64,000 bases of DNA from Platanthera guangdongensis (Eukaryota; Streptophyta; Magnoliopsida; Asparagales; Orchidaceae), in assembly GCA_039583875.1 (NCBI GenBank), contig CM077163.1, positions 236,584,646 through 236,648,645 of the forward strand. The letters run 5' to 3'. The notes under the pieces were generated by a model. That model made no database searches. It had not been told where the DNA came from and was given only the letters and a program-made list of their open reading frames with translations. Of the stretch, positions 1-10,774 are shown piece by piece. Both the position numbers and the translations under genes were made by a program. Positions within the stretch are counted from its first letter, which is position 1. Each line of letters starts with the position of its first letter.

Positions 1-1
1 T

Positions 2-1735
2 GCTACTGCTTCTGATACGGCTCTGTCTGACACTCCGTCCGCCTCTGCAACCATGGATCCTGCTCCTCCTCGTCGTAACCCTGCTCGCCATCACCATCCA
101 CCTGCTCGCTACGACCCAACTTCTGACCGCTCCACTCCTTATGTTCTCACCACGGCTACCTCTTATTCCCCTGCTTTTCAGGACTTCCTCACCGCTCTCC
201 ACGCACACCGGGAGCCCCAGTCATACCAAGAGGCAATTGGCAAACTCGAATGGCAACAGGCCATGGCGCTTGAACTTCAAGCCTTTAGCAGGACTCATAC
301 TTGGGATCTTGTTCCATGTCCTCCTGGTGTTACTCCTATCAGCTGCAAATGGATTTTCAAACTTAAGACTCGTCCGGACGGTTCTATTGAGCGTCATAAA
401 GCCCGCTTAGTTGCTCGCGGGTTTTTACAGGAACATGACATCGATTATGACAAAACTTTTGCCCTGGTTGCCCGGATGACAACCGTTCGCACCTTACTTG
501 CGGTCGCCGCTGCCCGAACCTGGCCCCTCCATCAGATGGATGTCACCAATGCCTTTCTTCATGGCGATCTCACCGACATTGTCTACATGGCCCCTCCCCC
601 GGGTCTCTCCGCTCCCCCTGGCCATGTCTACCACCTCCGTCGGGCCCTCTATGGTCTCAAACAGGCTCCTCGTGCCTGGTTTGAGCGCTTCCGCACATCG
701 GTTCTAAAGGCTGGTTTTATTGAACGCCGGACTGATCATGCCTTGTTTACTCGCACCTCCGCTCAGGGTTGCGCCATCCTGCTCTTGTATGTGGATGACA
801 TGATTATCACCGGCGATGATCACGTCACCATTGCCTCTCTTCAGACACACCTCCGCAGTCAGTTTGAGATGAAGGACATGGACTCCCTTCGCTACTTCCT
901 TGGGTTAGAGATTTCCCGCTCCAAACGTGGGATTCTGGTCTCTCAACAAAAATACATCTCGAATATTCTCTCCGTGGCCGCTCTCACTGACACCCGCACT
1001 GTTGACACCCCCATGGAGCTCAATCTGAAGCTCCTTCCAACAGATGGGGAACCGCTGCCCGATGTCTCCCGCTATCGGCGCCTTGTCGGGATGCTAGTTT
1101 ATCTCACCATGACTAGACCGAACATTGCTTACGCTGTTAGCTTCGTCAGTCAATTTGTTCAAGCTCCTCGCTCAGCTCATTATGTCGCGGTCCCTCGGAT
1201 ACTCCGCTATCTTCGCGCCTCTGTCGGTTGCTCGTTATTTCTCTCTGCCACTTCGCCACTCACCCTCCGAGCATTTTCGGATGCTGACTGGGCGGGGGAT
1301 GCTGCCACTCGTTGCTCCACTACTGGGTTCTGCATTTTCCTGGGCGACTCTCTGATCTCCTGGCGTAGTAAGAAACAAAAATCCATTGCGCGCTCCAGCA
1401 CGGAGGCTAAGTATCGTGCCATGGCTTCCACCACTGCTGAAATTGTTTGGCTCCGTCGTCTTCTTCGAGATCTTGGTGTGCAAATAACAGGACCCACTCC
1501 CTTATTCTGTGACAATCGAAGCGTCATTCAAATCGCCTCCAATCCGGTGTTCCATGAACGGACAAAACACATTGAGATCGATTGTCACTTTACTCGTCAG
1601 GAATTCCTCGTCAACACTATCTCTCTACCTTTCATTGTCTCTGAAGAACAAGTTGCAGACTTCCTCACCAAGTCTCTCACAATTGCAAGATTTCGTTATC
1701 TTATTAGCAAACTCTCGGTTCATGATCCACCGTGA
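2..1735 (+). CDS. copia Pol C-terminal part: reverse transcriptase and RNase H
   Basis: Open frame without stops from the window edge to TGA at 1733-1735; the first in-frame ATG is at 53, but the frame is open upstream, so the true start is outside. Residues are counted from that ATG. The copia RT core is clear: KARLVARGF near residue 118, the QMDVTNAFLHGDL block with the first catalytic Asp near 160, ALYGLKQAPRAWF near 200, and the YVDDM catalytic box near 246. RNase H follows: SDADWAGD near 415, then SSTEAKYRAM with the catalytic Glu, and the closing ADFLTKSL near 545. All catalytic residues looked for are present, and no frameshift or stop was seen in 1.7 kb. This part could therefore still encode working enzyme, unlike the other pol genes here. 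Protease and integrase would lie upstream. Confidence 0.93.
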   Translation, partial: ATASDTALSDTPSASATMDPAPPRRNPARHHHPPARYDPTSDRSTPYVLTTATSYSPAFQDFLTALHAHREPQSYQEAIGKLEWQQAMALELQAFSRTHTWDLVPCPPGVTPISCKWIFKLKTRPDGSIERHKARLVARGFLQEHDIDYDKTFALVARMTTVRTLLAVAAARTWPLHQMDVTNAFLHGDLTDIVYMAPPPGLSAPPGHVYHLRRALYGLKQAPRAWFERFRTSVLKAGFIERRTDHALFTRTSAQGCAILLLYVDDMIITGDDHVTIASLQTHLRSQFEMKDMDSLRYFLGLEISRSKRGILVSQQKYISNILSVAALTDTRTVDTPMELNLKLLPTDGEPLPDVSRYRRLVGMLVYLTMTRPNIAYAVSFVSQFVQAPRSAHYVAVPRILRYLRASVGCSLFLSATSPLTLRAFSDADWAGDAATRCSTTGFCIFLGDSLISWRSKKQKSIARSSTEAKYRAMASTTAEIVWLRRLLRDLGVQITGPTPLFCDNRSVIQIASNPVFHERTKHIEIDCHFTRQEFLVNTISLPFIVSEEQVADFLTKSLTIARFRYLISKLSVHDPP

Positions 1736-1748
1736 GTTTGAGAGGGCG

Positions 1749-1901
1749 TGTTAAATATTGTATTTATTATTGCATTTATTGCCCTTCTTTGTTTAGTCCC
1801 ACATTGCCTAGATGGGCTCTCTCCTCTTGCTCTTCTCCTATTTATGTAAGACCTTTTTGGTCCTTTGTGATATATATACAAATACAGTTACATTTCTATC
1901 A
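1749..1901 (+). repeat. 3' LTR of the copia element (~153 bp)
   Basis: It begins TGTTAAATATTG directly after the purine tract and ends TTTCTATCA, so it has TG...CA ends. It holds a TATTTATGTAAG TATA-like motif at about 1840 and the common copia LTR phrase TAGTCCCACATTGCC. The right boundary is supported by the empty site in copy B. The left boundary is inferred from the purine tract and TG. Confidence 0.8.
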
Positions 1902-2203
1902 ACTAATTTGCTACAAAAATATAACATACTGATGCAATTTCTGCAAGCTTGTTTGCTTCTTTTCTAGAGAAGGTTCCTTCTAGGTTTCCATCAATGTGGT
2001 ATTCAATTATGTTATCATTTTCACTTGTGAGTTTCAAATGCCTTGCTATGTTTTCTAAGAAGGATTTGAACTTTAAAGCATGCCAGATCTCGAAGGCATG
2101 AACTGTAAAGTGTTGTGGCGTCGCTTGCTAAAAATCATGTGGTTAGGGGGGGAGTGGCCACCCCGTTTATACACCCAGGACCAATGAGCACATAAGTCGA
2201 TGT

Positions 2204-3820
2204 TGTTGAAATTTGTGAAGTGGAATTGATTGACAGGACAGGCCGGACGGCCTGGGCGGACAGCATTGGCGGACTGGGCGGACTGGGCGGACTGTTATGT
2301 GCGGCCTAGTGAAAATTCTAGTGGAAGCCAGCTGTTCTTCTGAGCGGGTTGCACGGGTGAAGTCTGCGAATTGTGCGGCCTGGTATTTGCGGATAGAGAG
2401 GCTTGCGGACTGGTGCTTTGCTCAGTGGTCGTGGTGCAAGTTTGTGATGATAGGCGGTTTGACTTGTGTCCGCGGGAAGCTTGTGGACTGATGTGTCCGC
2501 AGTGTGGGCTGTTGCGGACTGAGCTTAGAGCTTGGCTGAGGCCTTGTCGAGCTCTGGTGTTACAGCAGGTGCTTTGCTGTGGAGGTCGTTGGCGGACTGG
2601 TTTTGGAGTCCGGGAGATGGTTGTTGCGTTGGGCAGGAGTGCGAGGAGCTTGCGGACTGCTGGCGGTCTGTGCTACGGTGTTTGACGGACGGGAGTTTGA
2701 GTCCGCCATGCTCGTATTGGCCTTTGATGGCTTTTGGACTTGGACACACTCTGTGCCAAGACCATGGTATCCGTCGTGTCCGCCAAGTCCGCTGTTGACC
2801 GGGCGGACTGTTGCTATCTGCCTTTGGTCGTGGACTTGTGGCGGATTGAGGCGTGAGTCTTGCGGACTGCCTCAGGTCTGTGCGGACAGCCATTGAAGGG
2901 GGGTTGCTGTCCTGCAGTGGTCGGAAGCTTTGCGGGCTGATGCCTTGTCTGCATAGCTTGGGCGGACTAGAGAGGGTTCGCCAATGTTGCCTTGCTCCTG
3001 GCGGTTTTCCTTGGTATCCGACTAAGTCCCTGCAGACTCGGCGGACGGTGTTTTGCTATCGCGCGGGCTAGGGCGGTGTCGCTATCTCTAGGGCGGTGAC
3101 CACACTCCTCACCCTGCCTATAAATAGGACCCCCTTGCACATCTACAGTAACTTGAGTGAACAATAAGTTGGGTTGGGCAAGAAGTTGCGGTCTCAGTTT
3201 GTCTGTCCGCGCGGATTGATTCAGTGCTGACGTTTGTTGTGTGCAGGTCGCGCGGGTAGCTTCAAGGAGCCAGGAGTTTGGCTTTGACTTCGGTCAAGTA
3301 CTTGGAAGTGTGCGGTCTCTGCGGATTCAGCAGGAGGTCGCTCTGCGGCTTGCCAGCTCTGTTTCAACTTTGCCAGCTTCAATAACCTGTCTGCTGGCTT
3401 CAGGCGGGTAGGGGGTGTTCCTCAGTTCAGCTTCAGCAGGAGACGAATAACGGTGTGTCCGCGCGGCCTCGCGGCTTCGGCGGACTCTGTGGCTATTCGG
3501 CGGTTTGCAGCTTAAGTTCGGGCGATCTCAGCGGACTCGGCGACCTCGGCGGTCTCGGCGGACTCCGGTGCTGTCCGCCCGGCTTGGTTTTTGGTGCTTT
3601 TTGTTTACAGCTGTTATACTAGCGAAATCATGTCTCGCTATGTATGTCTTGTGTTGTAAAGAAGTGAATGTATAAAAGATCTGCTTGTGCTTCCATTGTT
3701 TGTTGGGATTAACCTTTGTTCCTTGGTTTTCCGCTGGTTCAACGTGAGAACTGGGTAGTTCCGAAGATATTAATTTGGCGTTTGAGCTATCTTGCTGACC
3801 ACGTTGAGAAAATTTTAACA
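2204..3820 (+). mobile_element. Solo LTR (1,617 bp) of the large-LTR copia family
   Basis: It starts TGTTGAAATTTGTG and ends GAAAATTTTAACA, matching the 3' LTR at 19546-21169 along its length. It is flanked by GATGT at 2199-2203 and 3821-3825. Copy B shows the empty site near 23047 as a single AATGT. A TATA box (CCTATAAATAGGACC) lies at about 3117. No internal sequence remains, as expected after LTR-LTR recombination. It sits inside one LTR of the miniature element and is absent from copy B. Confidence 0.93.
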
Positions 3821-3926
3821 GATGTGGGACTAAATCATCCATTTTAACGAGTTGTGACACGCTAGGACATCACTGTACATTCCACATGGCGTGCTCAACA
3901 CCCCCCCCTTTGCCACGTGTCCCCCC

Positions 3927-3938
3927 GCTCTGATACCA
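3927..3938 (-). promoter_or_regulatory. Primer binding site of the miniature element
   Basis: The minus strand reads TGGTATCAGAGC directly after the LTR end ...TTTACA. This is the standard plant copia site complementary to initiator tRNA-Met, and it is identical to the one at 15336-15347. In copy B (23151-23162) the same site has three changes, so copy A keeps the functional form. Confidence 0.9.
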
Positions 3939-4207
3939 TGTAAAGCATTGTGACGTCACTCCCCAAAACCACATGATTAGGGGAGGAGTGGCCACCCCGC
4001 TTATACACCAAGGACCAAGGAACACACTGGGCGGTGTGAGACTAAACCATCTCTTTTAATGAGTTGTGACACACGTTCGGACATCACCGTTCATTCCACA
4101 TGACGCACTCAAGATGAACACTACTTTTTTCCGCCAGCCCGCCTTCTGGTGTACTCCATCTTCAGATATCACATTACCGCGGTGGTTTTAAGAGTGGAAA
4201 AGACATT

Positions 4208-4396
4208 GGCTCCGTTTTGTATGGTGGTGGCGCTCATAAATGCATGGGTTAAAACGTCATTCGTTAATGATCACCTATGACCTAACAAACATCATTCGTT
4301 TGAACATAAAAGTGAATGAAATTTATTAGGTGGGCGTTAACAAATGACAATTTAACCTCCGTGTTCTTGACCGCCACCACCGTGCTAAACGGAGTC
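4208..4396. mobile_element. MITE of the GGCTCCGTTTGG family, copy A
   Basis: The ends GGCTCCGTTTTGTATGG and, inverted, GGTGGTGGCGGTCAAGA / GCTAAACGGAGTC form terminal inverted repeats. The interior matches the clean 182 bp member at 43464-43645. It is non-coding. The same element is at 23432-23622 in copy B, so it predates the A/B split. Confidence 0.8.
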
Positions 4397-4457
4397 ACCG
4401 TCTGGGAGCAGCCGGTGCAAATCACGATATGAGAACAAAGGAGAAATTAGTTATTTA

Positions 4458-5506
4458 GGCTTCATTTGATATTCCGTTTCACTCCGTTCCGTTTCAAGAA
4501 AACGCACAACCGGGCATTTTTTCCATTTGTTTTTCCGCTTCCTTTTAGAATCGCTCTTAAACGTCACGGCTTGAAGTTTTCTGCATCCCGAAACCCTGTC
4601 GGCTGCCTCCAGTTTGTCGCGTTTATGGCTTTTCTTCGCTTGGAATCAGGTATCGCGACTCCTCCGCTCTCTCTCCCGTCGCGAGGAAGAACTCCATCTT
4701 GTCGCATCTTCTTCGGCGGCTGCATCCGGCCCTCGCGGCTCCGACGACATCCAGGGCTGCTCTTCTCCGCCACATCCACGTATTGCGTCGGCCTCCCTGC
4801 CTTGCTTCTTCCGGGATCTACTGCATAGAAGACCTGCCCTCCTCTTTTTGATTTCAGCATCTTCTCTGTCATTCCTCAAAGCTCTGAGCTTGATGTCACT
4901 TTACAGAGAGTTCCAGTCTTCTCCATCAGCTTCTTCATTCGGCTTCTACTATGATCGATTTGCTGGGATCGATTTGCTCCAGCATATAGTGACTGTGATC
5001 GATTTGCTCCAACATCTACAGCAATACAATTTTTTGGTGATTCCCCTTTCAATTTTTTGTGATTTGTGTAGATTTGTGTTCGTGTAATTGATTCCCCTTT
5101 CAATTTTTTGATGATTTGCATAGATTTATGAGTTTGTATACATATATTAAAAAAAATTAAAAAGTTATATAATAATAAAAAAATTAAATAAAAAACATTT
5201 ACAAAACGCAACTGTTGTTTTGTCAAACGGTTCTCTGTTTTGAACAGCTCTGCAAACACAGACTATCCAAGCAGATCTTCATTTTCAGCATCCAGTTTCC
5301 AACAGCTCTCATTACAAACATGCATTTACAACAACTCGTTTTACAACTGCAATCGATCTACCAAATGAAGCCTTATACAATAAAAATAGCAGAGTTTTTT
5401 CTTATTCCGTTAATGCTTTTGAAGGTGTTATAATGTAGATGGGAATTCTCTTTGTTTCTGACAAAATGAAAGGGATTCATTTCGCGGATCAGGGAGGATC
5501 AAACAG
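4458..5506. mobile_element. Non-autonomous TIR element, copy A (right end lost)
   Basis: The left end GGCTTCATTTGATATTCCG matches the left end of the complete relative at 23684-24811. The interior includes repeated TGATCGATTTGCTCCA motifs and a duplicated CCCCTTTCAATTTTTTG phrase near 5040 and 5093. The right terminal ~85 bp present in copy B are missing here. No open frame with family likeness was found. Confidence 0.6.
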
Positions 5507-5733
5507 GTTCATTAATTTCCAACCTTTTATATGTAGAGACTAATTTCATGTGTTTATTAAAGTAGAGAGACCGAATTGCTTTAAATAAAACTGGTTTCCA
5601 AAAGCCATCAAAATTGAGGGACTGAACTCTCAATTTTGCCACAAATATGTTTGTCGGACTCTGAATTGTCCGCAGACTGGCTTGATCTACTGATTGTTCA
5701 CGGTCGGGCCTGATGACGTCGCTTACACAACTG

Positions 5734-5893
5734 CACTGTCGTGCCAAATTAGTTATGAATTATCGTTCGTGAACACCTAATTTCACCTAAAGAACTTCAT
5801 CCACTTTTGTAGCTCCAAACATATATTTTATGATGGCGGCGTGGCGCTTTTGTCGAAACTCACCGGAGCAAAAACGTCATGCCAAACTGAGCC
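5734..5893. mobile_element. Fragment of a divergent MITE subfamily
   Basis: It contains GTTCGTGAACACCTAATTTC and ends GTCATGCCAAACTGAGCC, which is the inverted family end GGCTC-GTTTGGCA. The copy B equivalent is 25041-25200, and the two halves at 31819-31985 and 35618-35696 resemble it. The left end is unclear. Confidence 0.5.
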
Positions 5894-6028
5894 TTCATAT
5901 GGAAGAAAGCGTTATAGGTCTAATATTCGACTCGTTTCTTTGTAATTAGGAGTCAATGAGTCTTAAAGATCTTATTTAAAAAGAGCATTAAGTGTCTAAC
6001 CCCAACTGAAATGGTTTTAATGATGTAG

Positions 6029-6227
6029 GGTTATGGCATGACCGAGGCTGGGCCAGTGCTATCGATGTGCCCGGCATTCGCGAAGAGGCCTGTGGCGGCC
6101 AAATCCGGCAGCTGCGGCACCATCGTCCGCAACGCCGATGTGAAGGTGATCGACCTGGAGACCGGCCTCTCACTCTGCCGGAATAAGTGCGGCGAGATCT
6201 GCATTCGTGGCCACCAGGTCATGAAAG
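6029..6227 (+). CDS. 4CL: 4CL exon a, copy A (GYGMTEAG block to GEICIRG)
   Basis: The acceptor TGATGTAG and donor G|GTAGGT bound 199 bp that open at phase 0 and end at phase 1. The translation begins [13 protein letters not shown], the adenylate-forming enzyme A5 motif, and ends with GEICIRG, the 4CL 'box II'. This part of the enzyme binds ATP/acyl-AMP in the phenylpropanoid reaction 4-coumarate + CoA + ATP. Against copy B there are four base changes in 199; two change residues (N/T in CRxKCGE and H/P after CIRG). If copy A is a real extra exon pair, exons a and b total 345 bp, exactly 115 codons, so including them would keep frame. The exons upstream are not in the window. Confidence 0.88.
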
Positions 6228-6379
6228 GTAGGTGCCAATTTGGCAAGCCTCATTTCAACAACATGATTCAACAACTAACTCTCACCCAACAAGAACTTTA
6301 CTGTCAAATAGAGCTGAAAGCACAGTATTTTGGTTTTAAGTGTTATTAGTTTGATAATTTCGCTGCGCGCGCGCGACAG

Positions 6380-6525
6380 GCTACCTCAATGACCCAGACG
6401 CCACATCGGCGACGATCGATGTCGAGGGCTGGCTTCACACGGGTGACATCGGCTACGTGGACGACGATGATGAGGTGTTCATTGTCGATAGGGTGAAGGA
6501 GCTCATTAAGTTCAAGGGATTTCAG
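6380..6525 (+). CDS. 4CL: 4CL exon b, copy A (WLHTGD block)
   Basis: The acceptor GCGCGACAG and donor CAG|GTTATG bound 146 bp, phase 1 in and phase 0 out. It encodes GYLNDPDAT, then [21 protein letters not shown] and [10 protein letters not shown]. The TGD Asp contacts the ATP ribose, and the [11 protein letters not shown] hinge is where the C-terminal lid rotates in 4CL-type enzymes. It differs from copy B by one base (Asp to Glu). In copy A the following intron runs into the N gap, so no downstream exon is seen on this side. Confidence 0.88.
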
Positions 6526-6837
6526 GTTATGCCTCTTTACTAATTTGGTATACATGTTTTAAGCATGAATTTTAATACAGTTTTATTTCCCTTTGATTAT
6601 CTCCCTTAATATCTTTAATTCCAAATTGATTAGTCTAACGGCCTGTTCGGCGTCATGGAATTGGAATTGAGAATTAGAATTAGGGCAACCGATTTCTAAT
6701 TGCAGTGTTCGGATGTTAGAAATTCTCTCAAAATTGCAATTGGTCCAATTTCATGGAATTCAATTTTGTACTATGACCAATTTTTAGGAGTAAAGACAGA
6801 TATTTCATGTAATTCAGTTTTTTACAACGACCGTCGT

Positions 6838-7090
6838 TGCCCGATCTCATCGTCGTCGCCCGATCTCGACATCGTTCCGGTCTCGCCGTCGCCGTCCGAT
6901 CTCGCCGTCGCCGTCCGATCTCGCCGTCGCCGTCCGATCTCGCCACTTCCACCTGATCTCGCTATCGCCGCACGATCTCGCCGCCGACGACCGATCTCAT
7001 CGCCGCCGCCTGATCTCGCCGTCGTCGCCGTCCGATCTTGCCGCCCGATCTCGCCGCCACCACCTGATCTCGCCGCAGCCACTCGATCTG
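6838..7090. repeat. CCGATCTCGCCGTCGCCG-type degenerate short tandem repeat
   Basis: The 15-18 bp unit CCGATCTCGCCGTCG is repeated with variation, and resumes at 8214-8405 on the other side of the nested LTR. It gives an Arg/Ser/Pro-rich frame that I do not treat as a gene. Confidence 0.8.
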
Positions 7091-7166
7091 TTGTGAAATT
7101 GAGACCGGATCCGCGACTACGTTTGTTCGCCGCGGATCTAGGAACGGAAGCTAGTCTGAGCAATAA

Positions 7167-8213
7167 TGTGATAAACGAAATTTAAATCCAAGCAAGCACA
7201 ACCAGACGACAAAATAATTACGGGGTTCGGAGATGTGCTCCTACATCCACGGGGAGAGCGCGCCAAAAAGATCCACTAAAACTGATGAGGTTACACAGAT
7301 ACAACCAGAGACCAAACAAATACGGTCGAACAACAAAGGAAAAAACCCAAAGAACCCAAATCCTAAAGAACCGATACCGCCGGACCGATACCGCCGGGCG
7401 GTATCGATGTCGCCGGGCGACAACCCCTGTTCTTCTTCCCAATGGATCCGCCTGTTCCTGTACCGTTGTCGCCGCCTGGAGCTCCCTGTCGCCGCTGGAC
7501 AGAGCTGCCACCACCTGAATCCTCTGGCTACCGCCGCCTCCTGGAGCTGCCTGCCGCCGCTGGACAAGACTGCCTCCGCCTGAGTTGAGCCCGATGCGCC
7601 GCCTCTGCTGCAGCACGCCTGCTACCGCCGCCGCCGCCGCGCCTGGTCTGAACTGGAGTTGTCGCCGTTGCCGCCGCCTGAACACCTCTCGATGCCGCCG
7701 GGAGATCGCCGCTGCAACACGCCTGTCGCCGCCTCTTATCCTCCTGCGCTGATGAGGTCTGCTCGCTGCCGCCGCCGCCGGGAACCGCCTCCACAGAACC
7801 TGCTCTCACACTCCTCACTGGCGGCCGAAAATGAGGTGGATTCCTCTCTGATTCTTGCTTGGTGGTTGATGGCGGTGATCCGAAATGGTTCTTCTATATT
7901 TGTAGCGGCCCCCCTCAAGCATTTATATAGGAGAATACCTCCCCTCTCCTAACAAGGAAGGAGAACGTCATCAATGGTTCTCATTGATGGCGCCGGCCAA
8001 ACAAAGGAGGTCAGTCGGCCATGAATGACCCTTGCCAAAATAGATGGGATTCCAAATTAATGATCGGCCTAGATTAGGAATAACCCCTAATCCCTCCCAA
8101 AAAAATCAGCATTCTCATTTAATGTCATTTCCATAATAAGAGGTGGTCATGGATCGCGGACGTGGCGCGATCCGGACGGTCCGAGTCCATGCGTGAGGTG
8201 TCACAATCCTAAC
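7167..8213 (-). mobile_element. Probable solo LTR nested in the TIR element
   Basis: On the minus strand it begins TGTTAGGATTGTGACACC at 8213. It has a TATA box CCTATATAAATGC at about 7922-7934, followed by a GC-rich CNG-repeat leader, and ends around TTTATCACA. It interrupts the CCGATCTC repeat array. No target duplication was found, so the right end (low coordinate) is uncertain. Confidence 0.5.
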
Positions 8214-8920
8214 ACCGATCTCCCTGCCACCACCCGATCTCACTACAGTCGCCCGATCTCGCTGCCGTCACTGCCCGATCTCATTGTCGCCGCCTGATCA
8301 TGCCCCCGAACTCGTCGTCGTCGCCCGATCTCGCCATCGTCGACCGATCTCATTGTCGTCACCTAATCTCGTCATCACCGCCCGATCTCGCCGTCGTTTC
8401 CTGATCATAATTAATTGTTGGTACATTGCTTGAAGTTGATTTCTCTGGTGTTGTGTTCATTTTTGCCAACTTCTATATTTTCATAGAGATCGTAAAGGAA
8501 TAATTCCCGCAGCCAATTGGTTTTGTTGCAATAACTTCGTCCTGAGTGGCATAAGACTCCAACTTCAAATTGTCATGTCGGTCGATCCTGCAGGCATGAC
8601 AAAAAAAAGAAATTATAAACCAATTTCAATTCCAAATATAGAAATTCATCCTGCAGCCGAACAACTGTATTGGAATTCAGACCAATTTCAATTCTCACCG
8701 GAATTGAAATTAGATGAATTCTAATTGTACAATTCCAATTTCAGAGGGCCGAACGGACCGTGACGATATTTCATTATTAATTATTATTTTTGCATATATG
8801 TATATATATAGTGTTTATTTCATAAATAATTATTCTAGTGTTTATATTCATCTTTTTTAAAAAAAAAATTTATGTTTGGACTTTGCCCCAGTCTTCTAGA
8901 ATTGCAAATCCTTAGGCTTG

Positions 8921-9106
8921 AGCTCCTTTTGACACGGTGATTCGGTCATAAACACATGAGTTAAAACGTCATACGTTAATGATCATATAACAAATATCAT
9001 TCATTTAAACATAAAAGTGGATGAAATTTCTTTAGTGGGCGCTAACAAATGATAATTTTATTAGCAAACTCTCATGTTCACGACCGTCACCGCCATGCCA
9101 AACTAA
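8921..9106. mobile_element. Degenerate GGCTCCGTTTGG-family MITE, copy A
   Basis: The interior CATAAACACATGAGTTAAAACGTCA and TAGTGGGCGCTAACAAATGA match the family. The ends are worn (AGCTCCTTTTGACACGG and GCCATGCCAAACT). The copy B equivalent is near 27017-27200. Confidence 0.65.
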
Positions 9107-10240
9107 TCGTTGGACACACACGACTTTGCCAAACGGAACATTGATCAGTTAATTGACTTCTTCCTCCCAGGCCTTCAAGTTGTCTTACATTAAAAAAAAA
9201 TTAAATGTGACAATGATTCAATTGTAAAATCTAAGAAAAAAAAGTTAAACTTTATCAAAAAGAAATTTTGAACCTTTTGTATTATCTTTTATAAGAGGAT
9301 ACAAATACACTATTATTTTAAGGATAATTTTATTGACAAATCGCAAATGGATATTAGCAAATCAGACTTATTTCAAAACCCGCAGTTTTCATTCCTCTGT
9401 TTTAACACCTAAAGGCAGCCCAATCCTAATGCCTGATCATGGACATACCGCGCCACCCCTTGCAATCTCCGTCTTCCCGCTCCAGTTCGCCGCCGCCTTC
9501 CCACTCTAGTTCGCCGCCGCCTCCCCTTGCAAGGTCCGCCGGACATCCTCATGTGAGCCTCGACGCCCGCCACTGTGACTCGCCTCCGCCGATTCCTGAA
9601 TCCGAAATTTTTTTCCTTCATTTCTTAGATTTTAGTTGTTTTCATTTCGATTTATTGGTTGTTGAATGAATCCTTGGGCATCTTCTTGTCCAAATTCATA
9701 GTCCATGCTAGTCTGCTGTTTAGCTTCATATTCTAGAACTATATTGTGTTTTAGCCTTGATCTGTTATTGAGATCACGTATGCTGAAATCAGATTTTTAA
9801 AACTCTCTTGTACGCTTAGATTACTCTTTCCTGCTCATTGTATGCTCAAATCAGTTTCCAAGCTTACTAGTTTGCCACAATTAATCTGTCCAAGACCAAG
9901 AATTTGATCCGTCCAGGACCACCTATGCTGAATCAATTTAAAGAACTCATTTGTTTGCTGAACTTACTCTGTCCAAGTCCTAATATGCTAAAATAGTTTT
10001 CAGACCTTGCTTATTTGCTGTCATTGTATCTTCTGGTGCTGAAATCGGCTTTCCAAGCTTACTTGTTTGCCGAACTTGATTTTATTATTTTTTATTTTTC
10101 TCTTGGTCTGTCATTAACATAGTGGTCTGTGATTAAAATTCTGCAATCTGCCATTAACAATGGGCTGCTATTAGCATAAATAGGTTTGTCAATAACACTG
10201 TCCTATTTTAAATTTAGAATTTATATATAAAAAAGGAAAA
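9107..10240. other. Intronic sequence of copy A, no gene seen
   Basis: It corresponds to 27201-28791 in copy B. A short GC-rich patch (CAGTTCGCCGCCGCC repeats, 9480-9540) is followed by AT-rich text with recurring CTGAAATCAG / CTTACTTGTTTGC phrases. I see no conserved reading frame. Confidence 0.6.
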
Positions 10241-10774
10241 TGATGGGTCCCCTAGAAACCGCACCCCAAACATGGGGTGCGAATGTGAGATGATTGGGAA
10301 ACCCTCGCCGCATAACAGCCTGGAGTAGGCGGCCTTCGCCGCGGCCTTTGCCGGAGCCCCGTCGTCGGGGAAGGGCTGCCCAGATCTGGAGGCCCTCTGG
10401 CCACCCCGTCTGGGGGCCGCTTCTTCGTCAAGAGCAGGAGACCGACTGCCCCTTCACCTCTACCCTAACCAGGGCATGAGGGCAGTCGACGTTCACTCCA
10501 CTTGGGATGCCCGTCCCCCTTTGCCTCAGCCCTAACCAGGTTGCGAGGTCGCCCTGCCTGGACGGCCCTTTGGCTACCCAGGGAAGGCGACATCCTCTCC
10601 GCCCGCCCGTCCCTCTGTTTCGCTACAGCCCATTCCCGGGCAGCCCTGCATGGGCCGCACTTGGCTAGGGCAGGCAGCCACCCCGTAGAGGGGGCGAGTC
10701 CGTCGGACCAGGTCGGGGTTGCCCTGCCTCGACCGCCGGCCACCGGCCTTGCCGGAGCGCCCCTCCCCTCATAG

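Larger units (their letters stand above)
1..1901 (+). mobile_element. Ty1/copia retrotransposon, 3' part (cut by window start)
   Basis: Sequence shows the end of a copia element: the RT-RNase H reading frame, a purine-rich tract (GAGTTTGAGAGGGCG) and a short 3' LTR. The right boundary is fixed by comparison with copy B of the host segment. The host text 'actaatttgctac' starts at 1902 here and is uninterrupted at about 22747 in copy B. The expected left LTR and its target duplication lie before the window. The short LTR is compatible with lineages such as Ale, but I did not classify it further. Confidence 0.9.
2104..4114 (-). mobile_element. TRIM-type miniature LTR retrotransposon, copy A (split by a solo LTR)
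   Basis: On the minus strand the order is LTR (3939-4114), a 38 bp internal domain (3901-3938), then LTR (2104-2203 continuing at 3826-3900). LTRs run TGTTGAG to TTTACA; the outer start is mutated to TCTTGAG here. The internal domain is only a primer binding site plus a G-rich polypurine tract. TGAAC flanks the element at 2099-2103 and 4115-4119, a perfect 5 bp target duplication. The uninterrupted 389 bp version is at 22950-23338. It has no coding capacity, so mobilisation would need proteins in trans from a copia element. Confidence 0.88.
6640..8759. mobile_element. TIR element (~2.1 kb), present only in copy A
   Basis: The ends GGCCTGTTCGGCGTCATGG...AATTGGAATT and, inverted, GGTCCGTTCGGCC...AATTGGAATTGTACAATTAG form imperfect TIRs of roughly 45 bp. 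Copy B lacks it: its text passes from GATTAATCTC to TTTGACGTTTC. I could not settle the target duplication because the flanks differ slightly. It encodes no transposase that I recognise. An LTR in minus orientation is nested inside. Confidence 0.7.

Noticed and set aside
4614..5087. Frame of 157 codons in copy A
   Set aside because: It lies inside a non-autonomous TIR element and is not conserved in the copy B counterpart at 23684-24811.
6700..7185. Arg/Ser/Pro-rich frame in the CCGATCTC repeat
   Set aside because: Low-complexity repeat translation; the opposite strand is equally open.
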